Shown in pieces: positions 49,263 to 57,159 of a DNA stretch of 64,000 nucleotides. Source of the DNA: Nostoc sp. 'Peltigera membranacea cyanobiont' 210A (GTDB lineage: Bacteria > Cyanobacteriota > Cyanobacteriia > Cyanobacteriales > Nostocaceae); assembly GCF_002246015.1 (NCBI RefSeq), contig NZ_NOLJ01000004.1, positions 62,001 through 126,000 on the forward strand, given 5' to 3'. The notes under the pieces were generated by a model. That model saw only the letters and a list, made by a program, of their open reading frames with translations, did not search any database and was not told the DNA's origin. Within the stretch, counting starts at the first letter, position 1. Every line of letters starts with the position of its first letter. A program made the translations under genes and the position numbers.

Positions 49263-49404
49263 CAACACAATTCTAGTGCAACGGACTGCTAAAAGCCTCT
49301 GATACTGAGTTCAAGTGCTTATCCGAACCGTATTAAAATGTATTTGACATTCAAACAAATATAGCTGTGATGTTTTTCATAAAAATTGCCAAGGAGAAAA
49401 AACA

Positions 49405-49632
49405 ATGATACAGCCAGTCATTTTAGAAAAATTAGAAGAACTCCCTGAGTCTCTTCAGACAGAAGTGCTTCATTACATTGAGTTTTTGATAGAGAAGCAC
49501 GCTAAAAACTCTACCGAAGAAAAGCAGACAAACAAGCGTCGCGTTGCTGGAACAATGAAAGGAATGTTTGTTCTGCCATTGCCTAATGACTTTGATGAGC
49601 CGCTTCAAGACATGAAAGAATATATGGAATGA
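49405..49632 (+). CDS. DUF2281-type antitoxin
   Basis: 75 residues. It begins MIQPVILEKLEELPESLQTEVLHYIEFLIEKH, the usual DUF2281 helical start. The tail (RVAGTMKGMFVLPLPNDFDEPLQDMKEYME) would wrap into the toxin. AAGGAGAA precedes the ATG. Its stop overlaps the toxin start (ATGA), the typical coupling of a type II toxin-antitoxin operon. Confidence 0.88.
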   Translation: MIQPVILEKLEELPESLQTEVLHYIEFLIEKHAKNSTEEKQTNKRRVAGTMKGMFVLPLPNDFDEPLQDMKEYME

Positions 49633-50063
49633 ATAGATTACTATTGGATACTCATGCTTTTATCTGGTTTGTCTCCAATGATGCCACCCTGCCAGTATTA
49701 ACTAGAGAAAAGATTGAATCTGCTGAGGCTGTTTTCTTTAGTATTGCAAGTCTTTGGGAAATGGCGATTAAACTCAACATTGGAAAACTATCCCTACAGG
49801 GTGCTTTTGAAGAGATTGAACCTAAACTAATTGCTGCGGGTATAACGATTCTCCCTATTACCTTTACCGATACTGTTCAATTCCGTTATTTACCACTGCA
49901 TCATCGAGATCCGTTTGATCGTATTCTGGTGGCACAGGCGATGAATCATTCCCTTGTTTTGATTAGTCGTGATTTGGCTTTGATGCCTATAATATTCAGC
50001 GGGTTTGGTGATGAAAAAGTGGCTACGGCACGCAGCATCAAATATCCTCCCGTGGAAAGCTAG
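49629..50063 (+). CDS. PIN-domain toxin (VapC-like) with an altered C-terminus
   Basis: 144 residues. The PIN active site is complete: D7 (LLLDTHAFIW), E44 (SIASLWEMAIK), D94 and D97 (HHRDPFDRIL). Such toxins cut tRNA or rRNA unless bound by the antitoxin. From V131 the tail reads ATARSIKYPPVES. Those bases (from 50021) are the antisense of the neighbouring minus-strand antitoxin end and of a lost second toxin start. The C-terminus was therefore probably acquired at a deletion junction. Activity may be kept, since the catalytic residues lie before the junction. Confidence 0.87.
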   Translation: MNRLLLDTHAFIWFVSNDATLPVLTREKIESAEAVFFSIASLWEMAIKLNIGKLSLQGAFEEIEPKLIAAGITILPITFTDTVQFRYLPLHHRDPFDRILVAQAMNHSLVLISRDLALMPIIFSGFGDEKVATARSIKYPPVES

Positions 50064-50271
50064 CCCATTCTTCACTACGGGCTATATCGATTTCATCTGC
50101 GGAAGGTGCATTTCCTAAATCAACACATAGTCCCCATAAGGATTGGCGGGGAAAGGTAGAGAGTTTATCTGTTAACTCGCGTTCTATATCAGGAGCAATT
50201 TGCTGGATCAAACGTACTTTGTCCACAGTTGAAAGCTGCTTTGCTAGTCTGATAATTTCTTGTAAACTCAC
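50038..50271 (-). CDS. Orphan antitoxin-like protein
   Basis: 77 residues. MSLQEIIRLAKQLSTVDKVRLIQQIAPDIERELT followed by SLWGLCVDLGNAPSADEIDIARSEEWASFPREDI is the pattern of cyanobacterial antitoxins that precede PIN toxins. The stop TGA (50040-50038) overlaps an ATG. That ATG opens a frame reading M-L-R-A-V-A, after which it loses all resemblance to a PIN toxin, so the cognate toxin is gone. It overlaps the end of the plus-strand PIN toxin by 26 bp, tail-to-tail. Confidence 0.8.
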   Translation of the reverse strand: MSLQEIIRLAKQLSTVDKVRLIQQIAPDIERELTDKLSTFPRQSLWGLCVDLGNAPSADEIDIARSEEWASFPREDI

Positions 50272-50341
50272 AAATTTTCACCTGCTTCATCTGCAAAAAT
50301 TTTAACAATAGCTAAGAATACTGGGATTTTTGGTGCAATGT

Positions 50342-50980
50342 TTACGCAAGCGTCTCAACCACAGTACCCACCACACACGCTTTATTCAAATTAACGCCGC
50401 TCAAATTTGTACCTTCTAACTCTGCACAAAGTAAATTCGCTCCCGTCAAATTCGCCCCTGCCAAATTTGCCCCCCGCAAGTCGGCTTCTTCCAGGTTTGC
50501 TTCACTCAATAAAGCACCTTGCAAATCGGCGCGACTCAAATCTGCACCTTTGAGATTTGCCCCAGTTAGGTTTGCACCACGCAAGTCAGCACCGCGCAAA
50601 TCAACGCCTTGTAAGTTGACGTTCATCAAATTGGCACCACTCAAGAAAGCACCCACCAATGACACATCACTGAGTCTTGCTCCCATCAAGTTAGCGCCAC
50701 GCAAATTGCTACCCCGCAAGTCAGCGCCCGTTAAATCTGCTTGCATCAGGTTGGCTCCCATCAAATTCGCCCGTAAGTCAGTTTCTTGGAGGTTGGCTCC
50801 CATCAAATTTGCCCCCTCCAAATGTCCACCTTCGAGCTTAGAACCAGCAAAATTAGTGCCGACAAGGGTAGCGCCAGCAAGATTAATCCGGCTTAAATCC
50901 AGTCGGGAGAGTTCCTCGTCTTCTAAATTTGCCCCTGGAAGTTGTTTGAGTTTTCCTAATCTAATGGCTTCAATATTCAT
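50342..50980 (-). CDS. Pentapeptide-repeat protein
   Basis: 212 residues, with about 30 tandem A(D/N)LXX pentapeptides from residue 25 on (LAGATLVGTNFAGSKLEGGH and onward). These would fold as a right-handed four-sided beta-helix. There is no signal peptide or membrane segment, so it is cytosolic. Its start overlaps the stop of the DICT-domain gene by 4 bp (ATGA), so the two are translationally coupled. Pentapeptide proteins have diverse or unknown roles. Confidence 0.93.
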   Translation of the reverse strand: MNIEAIRLGKLKQLPGANLEDEELSRLDLSRINLAGATLVGTNFAGSKLEGGHLEGANLMGANLQETDLRANLMGANLMQADLTGADLRGSNLRGANLMGARLSDVSLVGAFLSGANLMNVNLQGVDLRGADLRGANLTGANLKGADLSRADLQGALLSEANLEEADLRGANLAGANLTGANLLCAELEGTNLSGVNLNKACVVGTVVETLA

Positions 50981-52374
50981 GTAAAGTAACTACCAATCTC
51001 TTCACTGATCTTGCTGTGGCTATCCCATTGGGAATCGAGTATCCAGATGCCGGCGCTGAATTTGGGTGTCATCAAGGGTAAGTCGAGTCCCTGTTGTAAA
51101 CCCATAACTAATAAAGCTAGGGTATCTACAAGTTTAGGGTCAAAGCGCGTAGATTGTTGCTGTCTGCACTCATCTAAAGCTTGAGTAAATATCTGTTCTC
51201 GACTTTGATTTGACGATTTTCGCTGATTGAGTCGCCACTGAAAATCTGCTAATAATGCCAAAATTCTCGACTCTAGGGGAATTTCATCTCCAGCTAAACC
51301 TGCTGGTTCCCCTGTGCCATTCCACCACTCGCTTTGGTGAGTAATAATTTGGGCAACTGCTCGCAGTCGTGGCATAGTTCGCAATACTTGTGCCCCTGGT
51401 ACTAAAGGACAAGTTAAGGGACAACTGGGGGCATCTTCTTGGTAGCGTGTGGATATACCACCTGTGAGAACGCTTTCTGCTTTTTGTAACGGATCTATGC
51501 GATGTAACAAAGCCGCTAGCCGCAATCTCTTAATCTGCCATGCGGGAAGATCCAAAAGCTGGGCGATCGCTTCAGCAAGAACTACTACTTCCGCAGCTGC
51601 CATTGGATTGTTGACATCTGCCATATCCATCAGTTGCGCCATTCGCAAAAAGGCTTGGATTTCGTTAGAAACCAAGTTGCGATCTAGGGTTTGTTGCTGA
51701 AGCGCTGTGGGGATGGATAAATTATCTTGCCCAGTCTGGAGGTAATCTACTACACGGGAGACAACTGCACCTAAATTTTGGGATCTGTCTATTGACGGTA
51801 CAATTTGTTCTTTATCGCCTGTGAGTTTTTGGGCCAGTTCTGGGTTGTATTTTTTGATGTGAGCGATCGCTATTTCTGCTGTCTCTCGCACTAACTCTGG
51901 CTCAAATGTCCACAAGCCATAAAATTTACGCTCTAAATCTGATGTCGGTACTCCAGCGCTGCCATAATCAGCCTCAGATAATTCTTGACAAATTACCATT
52001 GCTGTGTACTTAGGCGATAAAATAATTAAGTGCCACTCTTGCGCCACTGGATCGCCTGCATCTAATCCTACTAAGTCTACATTGGGTAGTTGGCTGGTAG
52101 GATGTTCAGCAAAGCCAGATTCAGCGGCTGCCATGATGGCAATTTGGCAACTACATTGGGCGATGTCTGCATATCGCCCGGCTTCTTGTAGATACCATTT
52201 ACCTTGTTGGAAGGCAGCGATGACTAAGGGTGTACCGTCATCGGTTAAGATATGGTCTTCTAAAGCGTGGCACAGGGCAACTAAGGTATTTTTGTAGTAA
52301 ACACCGAATCGAATTGGCCTGGTGGTGTGGCGATGAGCTGCTTCCAGCTGTTGTAGGATTGAACCTTCTAACAT
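50977..52374 (-). CDS. DICT sensor domain with degenerate HD-GYP domain
   Basis: From the ATG at 52374 (MLEGSILQQLEAAHRHTTRPIRFGVYYKNTLVALCHALED) the protein has 465 residues. The N-terminal half is a DICT domain. The C-terminal half aligns by eye with HD-GYP phosphodiesterases (RLAALLHRIDPLQKAESVL ... RAVAQIITHQSEWWNGTGEPAGLAGDEIPLESRILALLADF ... STRFDPKLVDTLALL). The key residues are changed: HD reads HR, HHE reads THQ and GYP reads GEP, so it is probably not a c-di-GMP hydrolase. It may be a sensor or scaffold acting with the coupled pentapeptide protein. Confidence 0.82.
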   Translation of the reverse strand: MLEGSILQQLEAAHRHTTRPIRFGVYYKNTLVALCHALEDHILTDDGTPLVIAAFQQGKWYLQEAGRYADIAQCSCQIAIMAAAESGFAEHPTSQLPNVDLVGLDAGDPVAQEWHLIILSPKYTAMVICQELSEADYGSAGVPTSDLERKFYGLWTFEPELVRETAEIAIAHIKKYNPELAQKLTGDKEQIVPSIDRSQNLGAVVSRVVDYLQTGQDNLSIPTALQQQTLDRNLVSNEIQAFLRMAQLMDMADVNNPMAAAEVVVLAEAIAQLLDLPAWQIKRLRLAALLHRIDPLQKAESVLTGGISTRYQEDAPSCPLTCPLVPGAQVLRTMPRLRAVAQIITHQSEWWNGTGEPAGLAGDEIPLESRILALLADFQWRLNQRKSSNQSREQIFTQALDECRQQQSTRFDPKLVDTLALLVMGLQQGLDLPLMTPKFSAGIWILDSQWDSHSKISEEIGSYFT

Positions 52375-52461
52375 GGGATTTGGTAAAAATAACCGCAGAG
52401 GCACTGAGGAAGATAGAGGGAGAAATTCAGAATTCTGAATTTCTTCACATTTTAGTGTTTT

Positions 52462-54033
52462 CTAGGATACACCTGCTAACTGTTTTTCTTTCGTCTCTAA
52501 TGGTGCTGTCAGTGCTGCTTCTAAGTCAGCGCAACCCAGCTTTTCTTCTAAGATTTTCATGACTTCGCGCCCGAAGTCATTGGGGTTTTGTTGCCAAGCT
52601 TGCAAGCAGACTTCGCCGAAGAATGAACCAAGGGGTTCAGGATTCCAGAGAAGTTTTTTGGCTGTCCACGGCATCAAGCTCATTGGATCATACCCTGGTT
52701 TGAGGATGCCTTCTTTGAAAGCGTATTCTTCTAAATGGGTATGGGGTTGTAGTCCAATAAAGAAGATGGCAGGTTCGACTTTATCTGCACCAAAAATCCG
52801 TTCTAGTTCGCGGTGGTAAGCGATGGTTTGGCGGATGGTTTCGGGACGTTCGTCAATGACGTTAAAGGAGTAGTTGACGGAAACTAAGTCGTTGAAACCA
52901 GCGGCTTTTAAGTCACGGCAGTTTTGCAAGACGGTTCGCAAGTTATAACCCATCCGCATTTTCCGCACAAGTTCTTGAGAACCACTGGTAATCCCGATTT
53001 CAAAGTAGTTCATCCCGGTTTTTGCCATCAATTCACACAATTCGGGTGTCAAATTGTCGGCTCTGATATATGCTGCCCAGTGGATATCTGTCATACCAGA
53101 ATCGACGATTTTTTGCAATAGTTCTACAGCATCGGCGATAAATTTTTTCGCGGGGATGAATTGGGCATCGGTAAACCAGAAGTTGCGAATGCCGCGATCG
53201 TATAATTGGCGCATCTCCGCAACGACTTCATCTGCTGGGTTGATGCGTACTTGTTTGCCTTCGACAACCGTATAGACGCAATAACAACAGTTGTGAGGAC
53301 AACCACGTTTAGTTTGTACACCTATATAAAAGTCTTGCTCTTGCAGGTAAAAGTTAAATTCCGGCCAGATGCTTTCGATGTAGTCGTAGTTACAAGCTGT
53401 TTTTTCTATTGGGGTAGGTTGTTCGTGAATTAGCCGTTGACGTGGTTGAGTTTCTCCAGCAACATAACAGCGTTCATCTCGAAAATCTTTGCCACTTAAA
53501 AGTTTTTCCAGCAGGGTTTCGCCTTCACCCACAGAAATAATTGTCCCTTGGGGTAAGCTTTTACCCAATTGTTCGTAAAATACGCTGACTGCACCACCAC
53601 CGACAACTACACGGGCATCAGAATTATATTTTTGGGCAAGTTTCAAACCGCGTTTGATTAAGCTCTGGTTTTGCCACAACTCTACATAGTAAGCGATGAA
53701 AATTCGCAAACCGCCCAATCCGCCGCGTAGTTTCAATAGAGGATTCTTGGCGTAGTAAAATTCAAAGGCGTTTTGCAGCGGGTTGCCACCACGTCCACCA
53801 ACTGGGGCATAAATTTGAATATCCCGCCAAGAAAATACTAGTAGTGTCGGTTTAAATTCATCAATACAGCGATTCAGAGCCGAACTGTAATCTAAAGGTG
53901 GCACTGTTCCCAAATCAAAGATGCGCTGTTCAATATTAGGAAACTGCTTGTGGACATGATCGCTTAGGTAGACAACCCCAATAGGAAAGATGGGGTTACA
54001 AGGAAGGCGAACGTAAAGAATTCGATTTTCCAT
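52462..54033 (-). CDS. B12-binding-type radical SAM enzyme
   Basis: I choose the ATG at 54033 (MENRILYVRLPCNPIFPIGVVYLSDHV), 523 residues. The longer frame to 54087 adds 18 unlikely residues. The N-terminal domain has a cobalamin-binding-like Rossmann pattern (KPTLLVFSWRDIQIYAP, VVGGGAVSVFYEQL, ISVGEGETLLEKLL). The radical SAM cluster motif CPHNCCYC is in GVQTKRGCPHNCCYCVY. The C-terminal part ends with a helical substrate-binding region. BchE-, methyltransferase- and thioether-type enzymes share this layout. The substrate is unknown. Confidence 0.85.
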   Translation of the reverse strand: MENRILYVRLPCNPIFPIGVVYLSDHVHKQFPNIEQRIFDLGTVPPLDYSSALNRCIDEFKPTLLVFSWRDIQIYAPVGGRGGNPLQNAFEFYYAKNPLLKLRGGLGGLRIFIAYYVELWQNQSLIKRGLKLAQKYNSDARVVVGGGAVSVFYEQLGKSLPQGTIISVGEGETLLEKLLSGKDFRDERCYVAGETQPRQRLIHEQPTPIEKTACNYDYIESIWPEFNFYLQEQDFYIGVQTKRGCPHNCCYCVYTVVEGKQVRINPADEVVAEMRQLYDRGIRNFWFTDAQFIPAKKFIADAVELLQKIVDSGMTDIHWAAYIRADNLTPELCELMAKTGMNYFEIGITSGSQELVRKMRMGYNLRTVLQNCRDLKAAGFNDLVSVNYSFNVIDERPETIRQTIAYHRELERIFGADKVEPAIFFIGLQPHTHLEEYAFKEGILKPGYDPMSLMPWTAKKLLWNPEPLGSFFGEVCLQAWQQNPNDFGREVMKILEEKLGCADLEAALTAPLETKEKQLAGVS

Positions 54034-54642
54034 CATCTGTGTTTTAACTTCCATCTTGCCAATCTGTGGAGAAAGCGAGAAAAACATTCAGTTTTAAAGT
54101 GTGTGCTTGTTTTATTTTGTTTTATTTATCACAATCATGCTTGACATTTCAGCCGATTATTGGTATTGAGAACCTGCCGTTAGCAACTGCGGAAAAGGTT
54201 AAAATTTCTATGCATAAAACATACATAGAATCAATAGAGAGCTTTATGAAGACATTTTTTCATATAGCTTTACCATAACATCGAGTTTATTCATTAAGCG
54301 ATGATCCCAGCCGAATAATCCTGGGATAGATGAAGCAGCAAAACTCACTTCCTCGCTATGCTAAAAGTAAGGGGATCATTGTTATGTCAATTCCCTAACA
54401 ATCTGCTTTCAGAGAATTGAAACTTTTATACCAGGAAAAAATATCAAAAAATTTTATCTATAGTGTATAATTCCGAAAAAGGTGTGAATAATTACAAAAT
54501 TTTCATAACTGAAAATATATCTTTAGACAGAAATAATCTACAACTACTCAGTTGGTATTCGCAGTTACAACAACTGGGGATCAGTGGGTGCTAGGCTTGG
54601 CTAGTGTAATGTAAAATTGTGGCGTAAAGCTCCTCAGCAGTT
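54034..54642. other. Gene-free stretch with one inverted repeat
   Basis: No credible gene. ATGATCCC (54301-54308) and GGGATCAT (54373-54380) enclose about 64 bases that contain a second small hairpin (CCCAG/CTGGG). It could be a small structured RNA or a repeat remnant. The last 100 bp should hold the promoter of the DUF1830 gene. Confidence 0.4.
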
Positions 54643-55038
54643 ATGGCTCAAATATTAGATCCTCTACCACCTGAGCAATCGGGAAAAATTCTCTGCTGCT
54701 ACATTAATGCCACGAGCAAAATACAGGTAGCTCGCATCTCCAATATTCCCAACTGGTATTTTGAAAGGGTTGTTTTCCCTGGACAACGTTTAGTTTTTGA
54801 AGCTCCGCTACAAGGTCAAGTGGAGATTCATACAGGGATGATGGCAAGTGCAATTTTATCCGATAATATTCCGTGCGATCGCCTGATGCTCGAAGAACCC
54901 AGTACTAATGAGTTTGATACAGACTCATCAGATGAAAAAGACCCTTTTAATACCAAATTAATGGTGCAGCAAATTAATACAAAAATCGGAGATACTACAA
55001 AACCCTTGCAAATCCTTGGTTTAGCCTCGGTTGATTAA
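54643..55038 (+). CDS. DUF1830 family protein
   Basis: 131 residues. The first 90 (GKILCCYINATSKIQVARISNIPNWYFERVVFPGQRLVFEAPLQGQVEIHTG) match DUF1830, a small cyanobacteria-specific family of unknown function. The last 40 residues are acidic and variable. No signal peptide. A terminator follows 25 bp after the stop. Confidence 0.9.
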   Translation: MAQILDPLPPEQSGKILCCYINATSKIQVARISNIPNWYFERVVFPGQRLVFEAPLQGQVEIHTGMMASAILSDNIPCDRLMLEEPSTNEFDTDSSDEKDPFNTKLMVQQINTKIGDTTKPLQILGLASVD

Positions 55039-55062
55039 AAAAAACAATTTTATCTAAATTTA

Positions 55063-55089
55063 AGGGTTGCTAATTTAGCAGCCCTTTTT
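55063..55089 (+). terminator. Intrinsic terminator after the DUF1830 gene
   Basis: AGGGTTGCTA (55063-55072) pairs with TAGCAGCCCT (55076-55085, one G-T pair), with loop ATT, followed by a T-run (TTTTG). Strong and well placed. Confidence 0.88.
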
Positions 55090-55171
55090 GTTTACTTTTT
55101 GTTTATTATTTATTGGGTATGGGGCATTGGTTATTCTCATTGTCTCCCTCATCTCATCTACAATCATTCTT

Positions 55172-55633
55172 ATGAATCTGCCTTCATTTCTTTGGTTGTG
55201 GAAAATAGCCGCCTGGTCTATGGGGTTGTCCCTGTTGGCATATCTGATGTTAGCAGTCACCGGTGTTTGGATGTTTCGGGCGAGAACTTCGCAACAATTT
55301 CCTTTTGTTACGCCATTTATGGGCGGTAATAAAGGGGTGCGATCGCTCCACTATACAATGGGCATCAGCATGGTAAGTTTAGTACTACTACTGCTAGCGA
55401 TCGGCATTGTTGGCACTTTAGGGCACTTTGGCTCTTTAGGTCACTCGTCACACCTAATCGCTGGGTTGATAGTGGTAGCACTAGTTCTACTATCTGCTTT
55501 CAGTGCCACACAAATTAGTGTCAGACGACCTTGGGCTAGACCCTTACACATCGGCGTAAATATTATTCTGTTTGTAGGATTTGCCTGGGTGTCCCTTACT
55601 GGTTGGATTGTAGTGCAAAAGTATTTACCGTGA
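55172..55633 (+). CDS. DUF4079 family membrane protein
   Basis: From the ATG at 55172 (MNLPSFLWLWKIAAWSMGLS) the protein has 153 residues. A longer frame from 55088 overlaps the terminator and is unlikely. Four hydrophobic segments are visible, with conserved His residues (SLHYTMGI, LGHFGSLGHSSHLIAG, PLHIGVNI). This suggests a cytochrome b561-like or haem-binding bundle, though that is inference. No function is established. The PH-like gene follows 68 bp later. Confidence 0.83.
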   Translation: MNLPSFLWLWKIAAWSMGLSLLAYLMLAVTGVWMFRARTSQQFPFVTPFMGGNKGVRSLHYTMGISMVSLVLLLLAIGIVGTLGHFGSLGHSSHLIAGLIVVALVLLSAFSATQISVRRPWARPLHIGVNIILFVGFAWVSLTGWIVVQKYLP

Positions 55634-55701
55634 ACTGCCATACATCAACTACCAGGGACATAGACCTACCCTACAATTAAGAAAAGCATTGTAATTGAGC
55701 C

Positions 55702-56268
55702 GTGACAGCAAACTCAGCCAATATCTCAGTTTCTATTTTTCGTCTGTCCCCTTTGATTCGGATAACGTTGCTGAGTCTATACATAGCACTCACAGTCCCA
55801 TTACCTTTTTTATCGCAGGTAACAGCTGCACCCGTACCTCCAGAATTATTGTGGGTAGGGATTAGCATCGGCTTACTTGCCTTGTATGCGGTATTAACCG
55901 AACAAGTAATCGTAGATGACGAGGGAATTCAGGTTACTTACCCCGCCTGGGTGCCTCGCTTTTTTCGTAAAGGCTGGTCTTTACCTTGGTCACAAGTCAA
56001 AGAGTTAAAACCCCGCAGTACTGGTCAAGGAGGTCTAGTTTATTACTTCCTCAGCCAGGATGGGAAAGCTTATTTACTACCGATGCGTGTAGCCGGATTT
56101 GCTCGTTTCGTGCAAATTGTCGAAGCAAAGACGGGCATTGACACCACAGATGTTCGCCCTTTAGCACAGCCCTGGATGTACCTGATTTTACTAGTATTCA
56201 CACTGCTGCTACTATTAGTCGATGGCTGGGCGATCGCTACAGCCTTAACTACTGCACAATTCACTTAA
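55702..56268 (+). CDS. Membrane protein with PH-like domain
   Basis: 188 residues from a GTG start. Two N-terminal membrane helices (about 14-35 and 49-65) are followed by a PH-like beta domain (VIVDDEGIQVTYPAWVPRFFRKGWSLPWSQVKELKPRST...DGKAYLLPMRVAGFARFVQIV). A final C-terminal helix follows (about 155-180). Such bacterial PH-like membrane proteins have no defined role. The ABC ATPase gene begins 32 bp downstream, and the two may be co-transcribed. Confidence 0.75.
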   Translation: MTANSANISVSIFRLSPLIRITLLSLYIALTVPLPFLSQVTAAPVPPELLWVGISIGLLALYAVLTEQVIVDDEGIQVTYPAWVPRFFRKGWSLPWSQVKELKPRSTGQGGLVYYFLSQDGKAYLLPMRVAGFARFVQIVEAKTGIDTTDVRPLAQPWMYLILLVFTLLLLLVDGWAIATALTTAQFT

Positions 56269-56300
56269 AATAGGGCATTAGTTATTTTTCCCCACTCCCC

Positions 56301-57098
56301 TTGAATACAGCAAAAGCCATACTCAGGCTAGAGCAAGTTAATTTGTTTACGAAGCTGAAAACTCAACTTCCTGGCAATCAGCAGGGATACCCCATATTGC
56401 AGGATATTTCCTTAGAGGTATTCCAGAGCGATGGCTCCGCCAACGCCTGCGGCGAACGCATTGCCATTGTAGGCCCAGTAGGCGCTGGGAAAACTTCGTT
56501 ATTACGCCTCATCAACCGCCTAATTGAACCCACGAGTGGTAAGCTCTATCTAGAAAATCAAGAATATCGCCAAATTCCTGTCATCCAGCTACGGCAGATG
56601 CTTGTACTTGTATTGCAAGAGTCAAAGCTGTTAGGGATGACAGTTGGGCAAGCCTTAGCTTATCCTTTAGTTTTGCGTGGTTTGCCCAAACAGACAATTC
56701 AGCAACGAGTTAATCACTGGACAGACCAACTGCACATTCCCAATGAATGGTTAGAGCGAACAGAGGTGCAACTTTCTGCGGGACAACGACAACTAGTAGC
56801 GATCGCTCGTGCCTTAGTCATCCAGCCTAAAATATTATTATTAGATGAGCCAACCTCTGCCCTCGACCCTGGTACGGCTTCTCATCTAATGCAAGTCTTA
56901 ACCCAGTTGAGTCAAAGTCATCAAACCACGATTCTGATGGTAAATCACCAACTGGAACTAGCCCAGATGTTTTGCACTCGGTTATTACACCTACAACAAG
57001 GTCATGTATTCGCAAATCAAACAGCCTCAGAGATAGACTGGATTGAATTACGGAAAAGCCTGATTCAAGCAGCAGCTCAAGACGATTTTGGATTTTAA
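56301..57098 (+). CDS. ABC transporter ATP-binding protein
   Basis: 265 residues if started at the TTG at 56301; no ATG with a ribosome-binding site is close. Walker A is GPVGAGKT (58-65), the Q-loop VLQESK, the signature LSAGQ and Walker B ILLLDEP, followed by the D-loop SALDP and the switch His in VNHQ. The lack of a permease beside it, and the overall pattern, recall FetA/YbbL-type ATPases. The partner is not identified. Residues 42-51 (QSDGSANACG) just before Walker A come from a dispersed repeat. Confidence 0.87.
   Translation: MNTAKAILRLEQVNLFTKLKTQLPGNQQGYPILQDISLEVFQSDGSANACGERIAIVGPVGAGKTSLLRLINRLIEPTSGKLYLENQEYRQIPVIQLRQMLVLVLQESKLLGMTVGQALAYPLVLRGLPKQTIQQRVNHWTDQLHIPNEWLERTEVQLSAGQRQLVAIARALVIQPKILLLDEPTSALDPGTASHLMQVLTQLSQSHQTTILMVNHQLELAQMFCTRLLHLQQGHVFANQTASEIDWIELRKSLIQAAAQDDFGF
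56428..56459 (+). repeat. Dispersed repeat inside the ABC ATPase gene (copy B)
   Basis: 32 bases (gcgatggctccgccaacgcc, then tgcggcgaacgc) match the stretch at 25130-25161 at 26 of 32 positions and are read in the same frame (SDGSANA). Here the insert lies between the ISLEV strand and the ERIAIVG strand leading to Walker A. Related ATPases have only a short turn there. Confidence 0.7.
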
Positions 57099-57159
57099 AT
57101 TTTGGATGAGACAGGAATCAGGAATCGTTTTCTTACTCCCCCTCACCCAAATGCGCCAT

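Noticed and set aside
50038..50063. Overlap of the PIN toxin and antitoxin ends read as an ordinary convergent overlap
   Set aside because: The overlap is better explained by a deletion junction, since the antisense also contains a toxin start remnant.
54066..54278. 70-residue plus-strand frame
   Set aside because: Overlaps the radical SAM start region antisense and lies in AT-rich DNA without a ribosome-binding site.
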